A stretch of DNA of 64,000 bases from the NCBI RefSeq assembly GCF_019059575.1, contig NW_024882756.1, positions 124,001-188,000 on the forward strand, written 5' to 3'. A program made the position numbers and the translations under genes. The stretch's first letter is position 1; each line of letters starts with the position of its first letter. The notes under the pieces were generated by a model. It had not been told where the DNA came from. It was given only the letters and a program-made list of their open reading frames with translations, and did no database searches. Source of the stretch: Amphibalanus amphitrite. Lineage: Eukaryota; Arthropoda; Thecostraca; Balanomorpha; Balanidae. Shown here one piece after another: positions 1 to 10,866 of this stretch.

Positions 1-1551
1 GCTCATTGGTGATCGAAATACTTGATCGATACCTAGTACCTAACGTCAAACGCCTATAAGCTTTGGTGGTGGTTGAATGATCCATACATCCTTACAATTT
101 GTTCCATACCATTTTGATTTCTGATAAAAAAGATGGTTGATTTCAGTATTACGCAGGTCACACCCTAACTCCCAGTCCCATCAAGCTTGTTCTGTCCAAC
201 AGAGTCAGAAACTAAGTCGCATTTGCTTCAATCGCCAGAGTAAGACCGGTTTTAGGCTTTTTGAATGTCCCATCCGTTCCAATGCAGGTAACTTTCTACC
301 ATAGCTTGATTTTACCTCGTAACGCCCCGCGATCTGACCTGCTGTACGTTGCTTGTTGCAGATAGTTGTTTTTCACCTCAGTCGTCTCACACACAGAAGT
401 CACACATGTTGATGGAAAATGAGCCGGTAAGTAGCTGAAGTGTCTCACTGCTAGCCTCGTAGTTGTGATGTGAATGGAATGACGGTATGATTTACCTGCC
501 GGTTGTGTCACGAACAAAATTGAAAGGTTACCTCAACAGTTAAGTAAAACTGTCTAGCAGGTGGCAACTAGATTCATATGTTGAAACATCCGTTTATCCG
601 CTCTATTCGGCGTGTGCGCATCAGTCAAGTTATCGCAGAACCTAATCACTCATCATGCCTTGTCCTGCACGTCTTGTCAGTTTCTCACTGACAACTGACT
701 GACTGACACTGACTTCTAGTTCTACTCTGGCTAGAAGTTTACGACGATGACATCATATTCCGTTCTGCCACTATGTCGTTGTCAGTCGCCGTTTCCTGTA
801 TTGCCAGTTTTCGACGTCGCTCTCTGCGTTGGTAGTTCCCGACCTCGTAGTATCGATTCCTCGCTCCTTTTCTGTATTAGAAGTTTCTGACAGTGTTTCT
901 TCTATTGGCAGTTTCTGACGGCTCTGACGCTGATGTTCTATGATGGCCGGTCAAAAGGCGCCGTCACTGTCACCATGAAACGATGTAAGCTCGCCTCTTA
1001 GCAGCTGCTCTGCTACCTCTATCCTGTTCTATTATGAGAAAACAGCGCACTGCATTGTAAAATGCAGATCAAACTCAATTTTGTTATTTTAAATATGGCA
1101 TTCCTTTGTCAAGCTTTAAATGTGTTAATGTGATTCGCATGCTGTTCCTTATGACAGTGTGCAAATATTGTTTGAATAGTCTGTTTGCCCTCCGTTGTCT
1201 TAATGGACTGCATTTACATGATAGAATAAGGCGTAGCTCCGTCAGAAGCTCACGCTCAGGCTTTTACGTTTTCTTCTCGTTGATGTTGCATAATATTTCG
1301 GAACATCGCTAAAACTGCCCCATCCTCTATTGTTTGTTTAAATATCTCAGACCGACGAAATATGTCACTTCTGAACTGTAGGAAATCCTTATGTGTGCAT
1401 GGAGGGAAGTATTGACATAAAACGCGCTGCTAACTGAGTGGGAGGAGGACAAACTCATTCTGATGGTAGGTTCTCATAATGGGGTGGGTTTCCGTTTGCT
1501 TTGTACCTATTTTATATTTCCTTGCTTGATTCTGTGTTTCTTTCCTGTCAG
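1..1551. other. Non-coding sequence upstream of the first visible SRP14 exon
   Basis: I see no convincing exon here. I looked for the N-terminal SRP14 coding part on the + strand and did not find it, so this is most likely intron (or includes a 5' exon I could not recognise). It contains a short run of CTGACTGACTGACA-like simple sequence near 680-715. The last bases, TTTCCTGTCAG ending at 1551, form a good splice acceptor for the exon that follows. Confidence 0.5.
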
Positions 1552-1679
1552 ATGACGGCCGGAATCGTCCAGAGCCGCGGCCGGGCACCAAGAACGCTGC
1601 CAAAAACCCGCTGCCCAAGCCCGAGCAATACCAGTGCCTCGTCCGGGCGCGGCTCCGACAAAAGAAGATCAGCACCGTG
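1552..1679 (+). CDS. SRP14: SRP14, penultimate coding exon (signal recognition particle 14 kDa subunit)
   Basis: SRP14 pairs with SRP9 and binds the Alu domain of the cytosolic SRP RNA, where it supports elongation arrest during targeting of secretory proteins to the ER. The exon follows a pyrimidine-rich acceptor (TTTCCTGTCAG) and ends at a donor (GTG|GTGAGTAG). It opens with the last two bases of a codon (AT, fitting a split Tyr) and then 42 codons, starting DGRNRPEPRPG and ending with the segment YQCLVRARLRQKKISTV. This matches the family pattern in which a Y-D-G-R segment, a basic loop, C-L-[LV]-R-A and K-K-I-S-T-V-V follow in order. The DGRNRP loop is the basic RNA-binding part of the fold. 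The start is set by the acceptor, not by an ATG. The N-terminal third of the protein is not in view. Recognition is from memory of the family, and the match continues correctly into the next exon. Confidence 0.88.
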
Positions 1680-2948
1680 GTGAGTAGTTTCCCAGCTGAT
1701 CGTCTGGTGGCGCTGTATTCGCACCGATAGGCAGCGGTGGGGTCTGTCATTCTCCGACCACAGTGCCATTGCGCGTCCCTGCCTACCTTCAGAGTTCAAT
1801 GGTCGCCCTGTCACACGACACACGTACGGGAGGCAGTTCGTGACGCCGGTAGTTACTCGGGTGTAGTGCGCTGCGCGTGCTGAGGACCTGCACAGCACTA
1901 CGTGCCGGTTAATGTCGCTAAACTGAGGGTCGCTAGACTCTGTCGAGTAATCGACGCCGGCACGGAGCTGCGGCGGGGGCGTGCCAGGCGCCGCCGCCCC
2001 GCTCCCGCCCCGCTCCTCCCGCCCGGGCGGTACTGGTGGACGGTTTCGCGGAAGTGACCGTTTTCGCGGCTCGGTGCCGGGCGCGGATGGGGTGCAGTCG
2101 TGCCAGACGGGGCGCTGAGGGTAATAAATGGCGACACCGGACGACTGCCGCTGACATGACGCCCGTTTGGGTACATCAAGGGGTGGCGACATGAATGGGG
2201 TGACTGGGGTTTATCATCAGAGCCAACGGTGGCGTGGGATAGTGTTTCCGCTCGTCCAGACAGCCTCATGATCTGTATGTGCACTCTTCGGACTACGACT
2301 GATTTGCTGGGTTTTGTGAATCATCTCATGATACAGTTGTTATAATTTATCGTGCCAGTGAGGTTGCCCCCGGCTCACCACCCAGAACTGATATTCAGTG
2401 GCAGAAATATAATGTTTTAAGAAGTTACTTTAGATATTAAAGGTAGTGTGCCAGCTTTCTTGGACCGTATGGAGTTAATGGCCCAGATAAGGAGAACCGG
2501 ATTTTTAGAACTTATCCATACCTTCAAAACTCATGGAAACGTCTTAAATTCTTCAAATTTTGAGTACCCCAGTGCGAAATTCGCCCCGACGGGTTGTCGG
2601 TCGTACCCCAACCACATTTCACACCACTATGAACAATAAATGCACACACTGAAATCGCTATTACCGATATGCTCATCCAATCAAGTTTCGATAAACCCGT
2701 TCATCATCATCTCCTGCGGTTTCGAACACGCCTGTTAGGTGGCTTCTGATGCTCGTCGAGGTCGGAATTTCCAAATACGCGTGGTGCGTCGGGCCGCGCG
2801 CTCTGACTTCGGCCAAGAAAAATGCGTCAGCTGATCATTGTCATTTCTGCCACTTGCGTGTGGTGAAATGGGGTCATAACTTATAAGACGGCTTTTTCAT
2901 ATCAATTATTTTATTGAATGGTGTGAAACGTTTTTTTGAGCATGATTA

Positions 2949-3382
2949 TGATTATAATGGAAATCAGATGGATTAGTAACCTTTTGCTCATAACTAATGT
3001 AAGCCAAAAACAAATCCAAAATATATTTTCGGTGCTGGACCTTCTTCAGTGGAATGACAAAAACACGAAAGAGTGACACATTTTAAATCATGATAAGTAA
3101 GTACGCACTCGCAACGCTAATAAAGCTACTTCCGAGAAAACGCATCACATTCATATGAAACATCCAGATTTTTGAAGGCATCAAACATAAGACATTAGAT
3201 ACTGGAAAACTTTGGACAGCATAATATCAAATCGCTATGATATATGGTACATACATATGTATCACGTACAGGTCTAAATGAGCGATATCAGTTTGTAGCA
3301 GACACACGGTACCTAACAAGTAAAGATCATTCACATACGTTAGTATCAAACACTTCGTAAATGGTGTGTAGTGCATACAAAA
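2949..3382 (+). repeat. Left inverted arm of the Penelope-like element
   Basis: This 434 bp arm reads as the reverse complement of 4505-4938, and I found no difference in the stretches I compared. The first 22 bases of the GIY-YIG ORF, including its ATG at 3361, lie inside the arm, so the apparent start codon of the ORF comes from duplicated, inverted sequence. Near-identity of the arms points to a recent event or to gene conversion. Confidence 0.85.
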
Positions 3383-4308
3383 CATCATCTGCTAGTTTTG
3401 TACCCACGCAGTTGCGAGAACAAATCCCATTTTTGGACACCTTGATCCGCTTGGAAGATAATGGCTCCCTCACCACAGAACTATTCATCAAACCCATGGC
3501 CGCTCCGATCATCCTCCCATTTGATTCAGCCCACCCGTTCCAAACCAAAAGATCAGTGCTATACGCACAACTTCTGAGAGCTAAGCGCTTGGGAAGCTCC
3601 GTCGCAGCTCAAGAAAGGGGAATGAACAAAATCGAAGCCCTATTCATGTCAAACGGTTATCCTACTAAGCTGATAAGAAAGACAAAATTCACAGTCAAAA
3701 CTCGTAACCGTAGGAAAGAAGATCAGGGACATCAACAACCCTCTGCCAAAAGTGACACTACCTACATAAGTCTCCCCTATGTTGATGACAGTCTGTCAAA
3801 CAAAATTAACAGCATAGTTAAGCGCTCAAAACTCCCGGTGCGCATAGCTTGGAAAAGCGGCCCAACCCTGGCTGAAAAGTTGACGAACTCAGCCCTGGAG
3901 AGCCCACCATGCCCATCAGGCAACAAAAAGTGTCAATGCTGTATGTCAGGAGTAAAGGGAAAATGTCACACTAGGAACGCTGTGTACATGGTAACATGCC
4001 TACTGTGTAACACAGAGACTTTCTACATCGGGGAAAGCAAGCGTAGTGTGAGACTTCGATTTAACGAACATCTCCGAGATGCAAAAAACAAAACTAAAAA
4101 CACACCATTTGGAGAGCATTTCACCCGAGCGCACCCAAACGTTCAAGTGACGGAAGGCGCCCTTTCCATTTCGATTCTCCAGGTCTGCAAAGACATGGCA
4201 GAGCTAAAGATCACTGAATCCTTAGAAATTCGCAATCGCAAACCGGCGCTCAACATTATGACATCATCTTGGACGCTGATCAAACCTGTGCCCTACTCTG
4301 AACTATGA
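3361..4308 (+). CDS. Penelope-like element protein, C-terminal part: RT tail plus GIY-YIG endonuclease (315 aa)
   Basis: This is the C-terminal half of a Penelope-like polyprotein. Residues 12-75 (IPFLDTLIRL ... FIKP ... SAHPFQTKRSVLYA) match the segment that normally follows the reverse transcriptase fingers and palm. Residues 138-175 (LPYVDDSLSNKI ... TLAEKL) match the linker. Residues 184-202 carry a Cys/His cluster (CPSGNKKCQCC ... CH). The GIY-YIG nuclease spans about 207-300: VYMVTC at 208-213 in place of GIY, an intact YIG at 222-224, R231 and R233, and a Glu within TESLEIRNRKPALN near 286-299. The RT motifs with catalytic aspartates are absent. The ATG at 3361 lies in the inverted arm, so it is probably not the native start. 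Family assignment is firm; activity is unlikely. Confidence 0.85.
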   Translation: MVCSAYKTSSASFVPTQLREQIPFLDTLIRLEDNGSLTTELFIKPMAAPIILPFDSAHPFQTKRSVLYAQLLRAKRLGSSVAAQERGMNKIEALFMSNGYPTKLIRKTKFTVKTRNRRKEDQGHQQPSAKSDTTYISLPYVDDSLSNKINSIVKRSKLPVRIAWKSGPTLAEKLTNSALESPPCPSGNKKCQCCMSGVKGKCHTRNAVYMVTCLLCNTETFYIGESKRSVRLRFNEHLRDAKNKTKNTPFGEHFTRAHPNVQVTEGALSISILQVCKDMAELKITESLEIRNRKPALNIMTSSWTLIKPVPYSEL

Positions 4309-4328
4309 GTACATAGTAAATGCCACCT

Positions 4329-4400
4329 TCACACACATACACACCCACACCCACACCCACCTATACACTTGCACCCCCCCACACACACACACAAACACAT
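4329..4400. repeat. CA-rich microsatellite in the 3' untranslated part of the Penelope-like element
   Basis: Imperfect CACACA and CCCACA units follow the stop codon of the GIY-YIG ORF by about 20 bases. It is simple sequence with no coding sense. Confidence 0.8.
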
Positions 4401-4504
4401 TCAGTTGCGCAAACAGGCATGAACTTGAACATATTTATTTACACTTGAACACACACACAGGGCCCACTCTTTATGTTAGGCCCATTGAAGAGTACGTGTC
4501 TGTA

Positions 4505-4938
4505 TTTTGTATGCACTACACACCATTTACGAAGTGTTTGATACTAACGTATGTGAATGATCTTTACTTGTTAGGTACCGTGTGTCTGCTACAAACTGAT
4601 ATCGCTCATTTAGACCTGTACGTGATACATATGTATGTACCATATATCATAGCGATTTGATATTATGCTGTCCAAAGTTTTCCAGTATCTAATGTCTTAT
4701 GTTTGATGCCTTCAAAAATCTGGATGTTTCATATGAATGTGATGCGTTTTCTCGGAAGTAGCTTTATTAGCGTTGCGAGTGCGTACTTACTTATCATGAT
4801 TTAAAATGTGTCACTCTTTCGTGTTTTTGTCATTCCACTGAAGAAGGTCCAGCACCGAAAATATATTTTGGATTTGTTTTTGGCTTACATTAGTTATGAG
4901 CAAAAGGTTACTAATCCATCTGATTTCCATTATAATCA
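4505..4938 (-). repeat. Right inverted arm of the Penelope-like element
   Basis: This is the reverse complement of 2949-3382. Together the arms could fold into a long stem with a loop of about 1.1 kb carrying the ORF, which would produce double-stranded RNA if transcribed through. Confidence 0.85.
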
Positions 4939-5974
4939 ATTATTTTACATAAAATCATATTTCAAACCATAAATAATGTTCGACAGCCAAATAAAAGAAA
5001 CAATACAATACGGGCTTACAGTTTAAGGCTCGACATTGTGTTGTCTACGATTAGACAGCTGATAACTCATTCCCGTACGTCGTATGGTCGTAACACTATA
5101 ATGACCTTTGCTTATTGTCACAAGTGCGCCGCAATCGCGATTGTTGCCCGACGCCTGTTTGCAGGTGAGCCCACTACAGTTATTATACATATCTAAAAAC
5201 TGAAAAAACTTTTAGGCGAAAAAGGCACTATTCCAGTATTCCAGGCCCATTTTTGATTTTTTTGCGATATTAGGTAAAAACAGAAGCTTCTTATCCTAGG
5301 AAAAATAAAATGGGAAATCTTTCAAAGGTGGCACACTACCTTTAATGAACCACTAACTGTTCTGGAAATTTCCATGTGAGGTCATGCAGTCACCTTGCAC
5401 TCAGTAATTAAACACGTCTAAATGTGTGCACTGGTAGGCGTACACTGTACAGGGACTTCCATTCAAGGAACACCCATGAGGCCGGCGCGCTGAAACCCCG
5501 GGTGTCGCTGATAGCGTGGGTCGACACCCGCCCCCGGTTTCCGTTTGCTGTCGGTTAAACAGAGTGTGAGCGAACGCCCACCTCCAAGCTCCGACAGTGT
5601 GTTTTAAAGTGGGATCATCTAAGTGTCCCGTGTCGAGAGGCATGGCGCGGAAAGAGTTCGAAGGAGAGACACTGAATACTTAACAGCATTGGGCAAAAGC
5701 TGGAAGAAGAGCAGTCGCCGATGACTTAGCGACTATCTGCAGACGTGCTAATTCGGCTGCCGTCTTACTCTACGATACGTCTTTCCCCTCCTCTTCCCTA
5801 TGGAGTATTCCACACTCCCGAGCACCGGGTCGGACCGCTTGGAATGGCGGTTCCTCCGGCGGCGGCGGCGGAATATTTGATCAGCAGCAGGCAGATCGAC
5901 CGTCCTGGCCGACAGAGGAGTCCGCCGGGAGCCACCCCGGCGCCCGCCCGACGCCGTCGAGCCGTCGGGCATCT

Positions 5975-6667
5975 GTCATTTCCAGGGTTGGCAGGGGGTG
6001 GCAAAAACTGGTTTTTGCCAGTGGTTTTAACCGGTTTAAACCGGCTGGCAGAAACCCCGGTGGCAAAAACTGGCAAAAACTGGATAAAACTCAGGTGGCC
6101 CAAACCACAACTTTTCTAGTTAGGAATGGATCTGAAATGTACAAATGCATTTCTGGATGTTATAGAGGTGCACCAAACATTCTGAAGTTTGCCTCATTAC
6201 TTAATACCCTGCTTAAAATGTCTATGCATGTCGGTAGACATCCACAACGGAATGTATTTCCATGAAGGGGAGAGTGGGGCAAGGCGGCCACGGTAAGTAG
6301 GGTGCCGTGCGCATATCAGTGGCAGATACCCCTTCGCACTTCTGATTGTGCAGGACTCACCCTTGCACTGGCTCATTTGTCAACCCCAAAATGCATCTTA
6401 CCTTATACCATCCTTATGGAAAGCCCATGAAAGCGTTTTTGAATTATACAACACTTCAATGGTCAATGTCACTTCTGTTTGAAAGCATAAGGCTTTCACC
6501 GAATTCTCCTTGCAATGTTTCATGTTCAAATCCATGTCTAGGCATATCATTGTGATGGTTTAGAGTTTTTGCCAGTTTTTGCCAGTTTTTGCCGGTTAAA
6601 ACCGGTTTAAACCGGCAAATGGCATAAACTAGTTTTTGCCGGCAAAAATGCCAACCCTGGTCATTTC
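5975..6667. mobile_element. hAT-like MITE (677 bp) with 8 bp target duplication
   Basis: The element runs 5983-6659. The flanks GTCATTTC at 5975-5982 and 6660-6667 are identical 8 bp duplications, the length typical of hAT transposases. The ends are CAGGGTTGGCA on the left and TGCCAACCCTG on the right. Inside each end are inverted stretches of TGGCAAAAACTGG and GGTTTAAACCGG units. No ORF resembles a transposase. It sits in the SRP14 intron. Confidence 0.85.
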
Positions 6668-7939
6668 AAGGCCGGCGGCGGCTGGGTCTCCCGTGCCGAC
6701 CTGTGGGCTGCGGTCTGGGCTGCGGTTCTCTGTAACCGAGCGCGGCGGTTTCACGGGCGCGGTCAATACCCATTACCTGGTGGAGATATGCCGCCGAGAG
6801 ACTGGCTGGCGGCAGCCGGTGCTTGCGTGCGGCGCATGAGATCGTGCAGGAGCCCCGTTTCAGTGAAGACAAGCCTGCGATAGCGGCTATCGGTTGTGCC
6901 TGGGAGGATTATTCTTGGATCGAACTGATCGCTTTGAAGCGGGCTGCCTTGATGTAAGCGCGCCTTATTGAGTGAGTTAATTAGGGCGTGCGATCGCTGC
7001 CTCAATTCAGCTAATTCTGCTCCTGCGCAGCGGTAGCGGAAGTAGTGTTATGGGGTCTCCAAACTCTAGCCAGGTGATTGTACTGGCTGCCTTGCTGACC
7101 TCTCTGGGTTCATCCCTTGATTTACCACGTCTCCAAGGTTAGACATAGTCATTAGTTAGCCCGTTATGCGTCAGCAACGTTCACTGAATGTCCGACGGTC
7201 TCTTGCGCACTTCCTCATAATTACCGTTTCGCCGTATGACTTCTGGAGATAAATGGTAAAAGACCAGTCTCATTCCCGGATTGTTCCCGTCGCAATATTG
7301 TCGCTCACTTCCAATTTACGTCCGTTTCGGTAATCCTTGTGCATTTAGTTCCGTACACAATATTGGCTTGTCCCGTAATCAGGGGCGCTGCTGAATTATC
7401 TCGATGCAGTTACGCGCCTCTGCTGGCAGCTGCCTGCCACCCCGCTCCTGGAGCGTGATGTGCTTTGACACGGCGCCCGGCGCGCGACTAATTGTTTGGC
7501 GTCCGCCGTCCGATGGGTGGGACGCGCCGTCGTCGCTCTATGTGTGTCTACGGAAGGTAGCGACAGGCCTGTGTACACCAGCCCCGGGCCGGCGGTCTGT
7601 GCAGTATGTGTGTATGGGACACCCCGCCGAGTGACCCCAATGAATGTGTGTGCGATGTATGCCGATGTGTCGGGCTGCTTGTGTAGGCAAGCGTGCAGTG
7701 CAGGGCTTTGGCTTCGTGGCTTTCAATAGGTTCAAGAAGTTGATGGCAATGAATAGAGCCTGTTCCAACATCTTCATTGATGTTACAGCAGCTACTACTG
7801 CACCTCACGCTGGAAGATAAGTTATTGGCGTCATATAACCCTCAGAGGTTGGACACGCCACAAAACCCAATCATCATCTACATTGATATTCCTTCGTCTA
7901 CATTGATTCTATGAATTAACCTTATCGTTTTGTCGCCAG

Positions 7940-8053
7940 GTCTCCGGCCAGAACGTGGAAAAGTTCCAGGAGGCCTACTCGAAGCTGATGCTCTCCAGCA
8001 TGGACTCCCTGAAGCGGGTAAAGAAGGCGAAAACGGCGCGGATGGCGCAGTAG
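7940..8053 (+). CDS. SRP14: SRP14, last coding exon with stop codon
   Basis: After the acceptor TTGTCGCCAG the frame gives 37 codons and a TAG at 8051-8053: VSGQNVEKFQEAYSKL, then MLSSMDSLKRVKK and AKTARMAQ. Joined in phase 0 to the previous exon this gives KKISTV-VS..., the C-terminal motif of SRP14, followed by the conserved helix (K-F-Q-x-A-Y-S-x-L ... M-D-x-L-K). The lysine-rich end is short. The long Ala/Thr-rich tail known in primate SRP14 is absent, as is usual outside primates. The two exons give 79 residues of a protein usually near 110. No clear AATAAA follows within the next several hundred bases, so the 3' end of the transcript is not fixed. Confidence 0.9.
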   Translation, partial: VSGQNVEKFQEAYSKLMLSSMDSLKRVKKAKTARMAQ

Positions 8054-9011
8054 CGCTGACGCATCACTGCCATCTGTTGGGGGCGGCTGGAACTAGGTCT
8101 GCGGAGCGGCCGTCCGGTCGTTGTCTCTGAAGAGCGGCGCCGGCCGGCTGACTCGATGGACCTCTGGCCACCATTGGGGCGGGGCGGGGCCGTGAAACGG
8201 ACTTTCCTGAGGCGCGCGCCTTGCTGTGATCTCGGGTTGGCCCTGCGCGCCGGTGGCTTCACATTCCTCTGGCGGCTGGGACGGTGTGTGTCGCGCGTAC
8301 CGTCCGCCGCTGGCCGCCGCGACACCTGCCGAGCGGTGCCGACTCGCGCTCAGATACAATATATCTATCGGTTCTTAGCGGGCTGTTTGACATGTGTATG
8401 TCGCTGGAGGAGAGAGGTAGACACAGAGGGTCGGAAGTAGGTCGCGCACAGGTCGGTGACCCGTCTGCTCTTCGTGACCGTTGTGTGCGTGTGAGCGCAC
8501 GTGCGCCCGTAGATCACGCGCTATGAACTGAATTTCCGTGGCAGCTAATGCAGCACTGACGCCGACTTAATTCACTCGGGCGTTTTATCGTGGCGCTGCG
8601 TCTCCGTGCGACAATGGGCGCCGCAAGACAATGAATGGCCATAATGATTCGCGAAAGTAATTGAGTGCGAGACTTTAACTGGGGGCCGTTTGTATGGAGG
8701 CCGGCCGGCCGGACGGCGGATCGGCCGATAGTACTGGGCCATTGTTGTGCCTAACGAGGACAGTGGGCTTCGTAAGCACCGCGCCGGGCGGCGGCTGGCG
8801 GCGGCCGCCCGGCGCCCTTTAAAGGCAATGGCCGCCACGGGGCGCAGCCGGCATAATGCGGCACCGAGCACCGCCTGGGTCGCTAAATGATGACGCTGTT
8901 ACCGTACCTGTCTCTATTCGGCACTCAACCTGTCGGCAGATTCGGTAATGTGCCCCTAGGTTTGGTGGATGGGAGTGGCGCCCCTAATCCACATTTGCTG
9001 CTCGCGTGCCA
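8054..9011. other. SRP14 3' flank, GC-rich, no further gene seen
   Basis: This stretch must contain the SRP14 3' UTR and polyadenylation site, but I find no clear AATAAA. The open frames here are short and lack family resemblance; the high G+C leaves many frames open by chance. Confidence 0.4.
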
Positions 9012-9508
9012 TTAAAGGGGCCCTCCCACCTTAACATTAGTTTTGAGTTGAGATAGCCAAATTGCTGGCCATGGCCCGCAAATACCGGTTTGGGCACTCA
9101 CAACATCGAGAAATGCTTTAATTCGAAGATATGGAATTTCAAACTTGCAGTTTTCGGATTCTAAGGGGCTAATGCATTGGTATGCCCCCTTAGAATTTGT
9201 GACGTCAGCGGAGATCTAACGATTTTTTAATCTTAGACTAAAACCATCGTTAACACGTGGTGGTATACGCTGCTTTGCGCGCAACGTCTGCCGCACTTTA
9301 AGGCTGCCAAATTATTGCTTCCAAATAAAGTCGCTAGTAACAGGGAGATCCCAAAAAAGTAAACAAAAGTAAAAGCCTAATATCTTGAAAACCAGTGAAT
9401 ATTTTTCGGTGAAATTTGGTAGATATTCGTTTTCGCTCTTTCTGAACCAAGGGACATCACTTTCATGCCAATTCATTAACTTTTTTGAAGGTGGGAGGGT
9501 CCCTTTAA
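9012..9508. mobile_element. TTAA-flanked MITE (489 bp)
   Basis: TTAA lies at 9012-9015 and 9505-9508. The ends of the element (9016-9504) are AGGGGCCCTCCCACCTT and, reverse-complemented, AGGGACCCTCCCACCTT: 17 bp with one mismatch. No ORF. Like the 2441-5341 element it begins AGG, which differs from the CCC-starting TTAA elements elsewhere in the window. Confidence 0.85.
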
Positions 9509-10379
9509 ACGTGTTTAGGACGCAGCTGGGCGAATACGTTACTCCTTAAAAATCAGAGTTCTGGGGTCGCTAAAAAATGATCGCTGGCTGACCTGCTTTA
9601 CTTTATTGAAAAGAACCGGTTCATTTAGCCGATATTCATCTGAAGGCTGCTATGTGTCGCTTTAGTTGGTCGACCATCCTCCCGCTATACAACTCTGGAT
9701 CAAAAGGACTTTATAGGCTGACGAGAGGAGATCATGCCAAGCCGCTCTTTCGGCTCTACATAGTTGTTCATTTGGTCTGGAGATATAGTCATGTGAAGTG
9801 GGAACGTTCTAGCTAAAGATGTTTTGTGAATTGGGAAAGTTTTTAGTTGTCTCTTTTTCCAATGAAACTACTGTTTTCCCTTTAACCCATTTATGCCCAG
9901 GAATATTGACCATCATGAAAATCGACGAAATCAAAATATGTTATGCTCCTACCAGGGCCTTGCATGGAATCGAAGATAATTTTTACCTGCAGCAAAAGTT
10001 TTTCGAGAGAAACGTAAAAAACATGCGTTGCGAAATCGCAACGAAGGGCACACCGGGCGCCATCAGCGTTGCGAAAACGCAACGACGGGCACATCAGACG
10101 GACATAAAGTACACTGAATGGCCGTATATGCTAATATGTTTTGACAAAACATCAATCAACCGTCGACAACTATTGCTTGAAAATGCGGAACCCACATCCC
10201 GTCATGCTCTATAACCCGCCTAAGAGCCTCAGTGATGGCATAACTTCATGATTCGCGAACGGGGAGATGGCAACACGGTCATTATCAACCATTTACTTTG
10301 TCCTTGCTGTTCATTTAAAGTTGTGGTCGACACGTATCCAGGGTGGTGCTTTCTTTTTGGAAGCTAGACAGAGCCATTA

Positions 10380-10866
10380 CCCCCACCCAGGGGCGGATCC
10401 AGAAAATCTCCAAGGGAGGGGCCATTAGAAACCAGGAGGCCCCCCCATAATCCCACCTGTTGGAGGCCCCATCTTCCCACTTGTTGGGGCCCCCCAAAAA
10501 AAAACTGCGTCTATTGAGCTTATCTAGCTGTTCAGGCAACATCTCAACATCTGTGCAGGCTTGGAGGCCCTCTGTGCAGGTTAGGAGGCCCTGTAAAAGT
10601 GGTCATCTCTGTGAGTATAAGAGACCTCCAAGTTATGAAAAGCTTTACCAATCTTCTAACAAAGAAGTCTTCTCAGCTAGTCTTCTAAGAAATAACTAAG
10701 TGGGTAGGTTAAAAAAAACTCATCGGATTTCGGCCACTTTATTTTCAGGAGGCCCCCTTTTCAGCTTTTTAACTTTTTAACTTTTTATTTTATTTTTGAA
10801 AAAAATCGGCCAAGGGGGGGGCCATGGCCCCCATGGCCCCCCCTTGTATCCGCGCCTGCCCCCACC
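10380..10866. mobile_element. hAT-like MITE (471 bp), family A of GGGGCGGATCC ends
   Basis: The element runs 10388-10858 with flanks CCCCCACC at 10380-10387 and 10859-10866. It begins CAGGGGCGGATCCAG and ends GTATCCGCGCCTG, with GGGGCCAT / ATGGCCCC further inside. The same ends occur on the 18440-20277 element, so both are one family. No coding capacity. Confidence 0.85.

Larger units (their letters stand above)
2901..4947 (+). mobile_element. Penelope-like retroelement, 5'-truncated, bounded by 434 bp inverted arms
   Basis: The direct repeat ATCAATTATTTTA lies at 2901-2913 and again at 4935-4947 and looks like a 13 bp target duplication. Inside are two inverted arms (2949-3382 and 4505-4938) around an ORF of RT C-terminus plus GIY-YIG endonuclease. 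Penelope-like elements are known for terminal partial copies called pseudo-LTRs, in direct or inverted orientation; here the arms are inverted. The reverse transcriptase catalytic core is missing, so the copy is 5'-truncated and cannot move by itself. Confidence 0.8.
2437..5345. mobile_element. TTAA-flanked DNA transposon, non-autonomous, split by a Penelope-like element
   Basis: The element runs 2441-5341 and is flanked by TTAA at 2437-2440 and 5342-5345. The left end reads AGGTAGTGTGCCAGCTTT and the right end, reverse-complemented, AGGTAGTGTGCCACCTTT, so the TIR is about 18 bp with one mismatch. Exact TTAA target duplication is the signature of piggyBac-type and Kolobok-type transposases; the ends do not let me choose. 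Removing the Penelope-like insertion leaves about 850 bp with no ORF, so this is a MITE-like element moved by a transposase encoded elsewhere. Confidence 0.8.
1680..7939 (+). other. SRP14 intron, 6.26 kb, phase 0, filled with transposons
   Basis: The intron is bounded by GTGAGTAG at 1680 and TTGTCGCCAG ending at 7939, and it falls between codons (...STV|VSG...). About 1700-2436 is GC-rich without a recognisable element. A 2.9 kb TTAA-flanked transposon with a nested Penelope-like element follows, then a hAT-like MITE at 5983-6659. In 5346-5974 and 6668-7939 I see nothing beyond GC-rich unique-looking sequence with no convincing exon. Confidence 0.8.
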
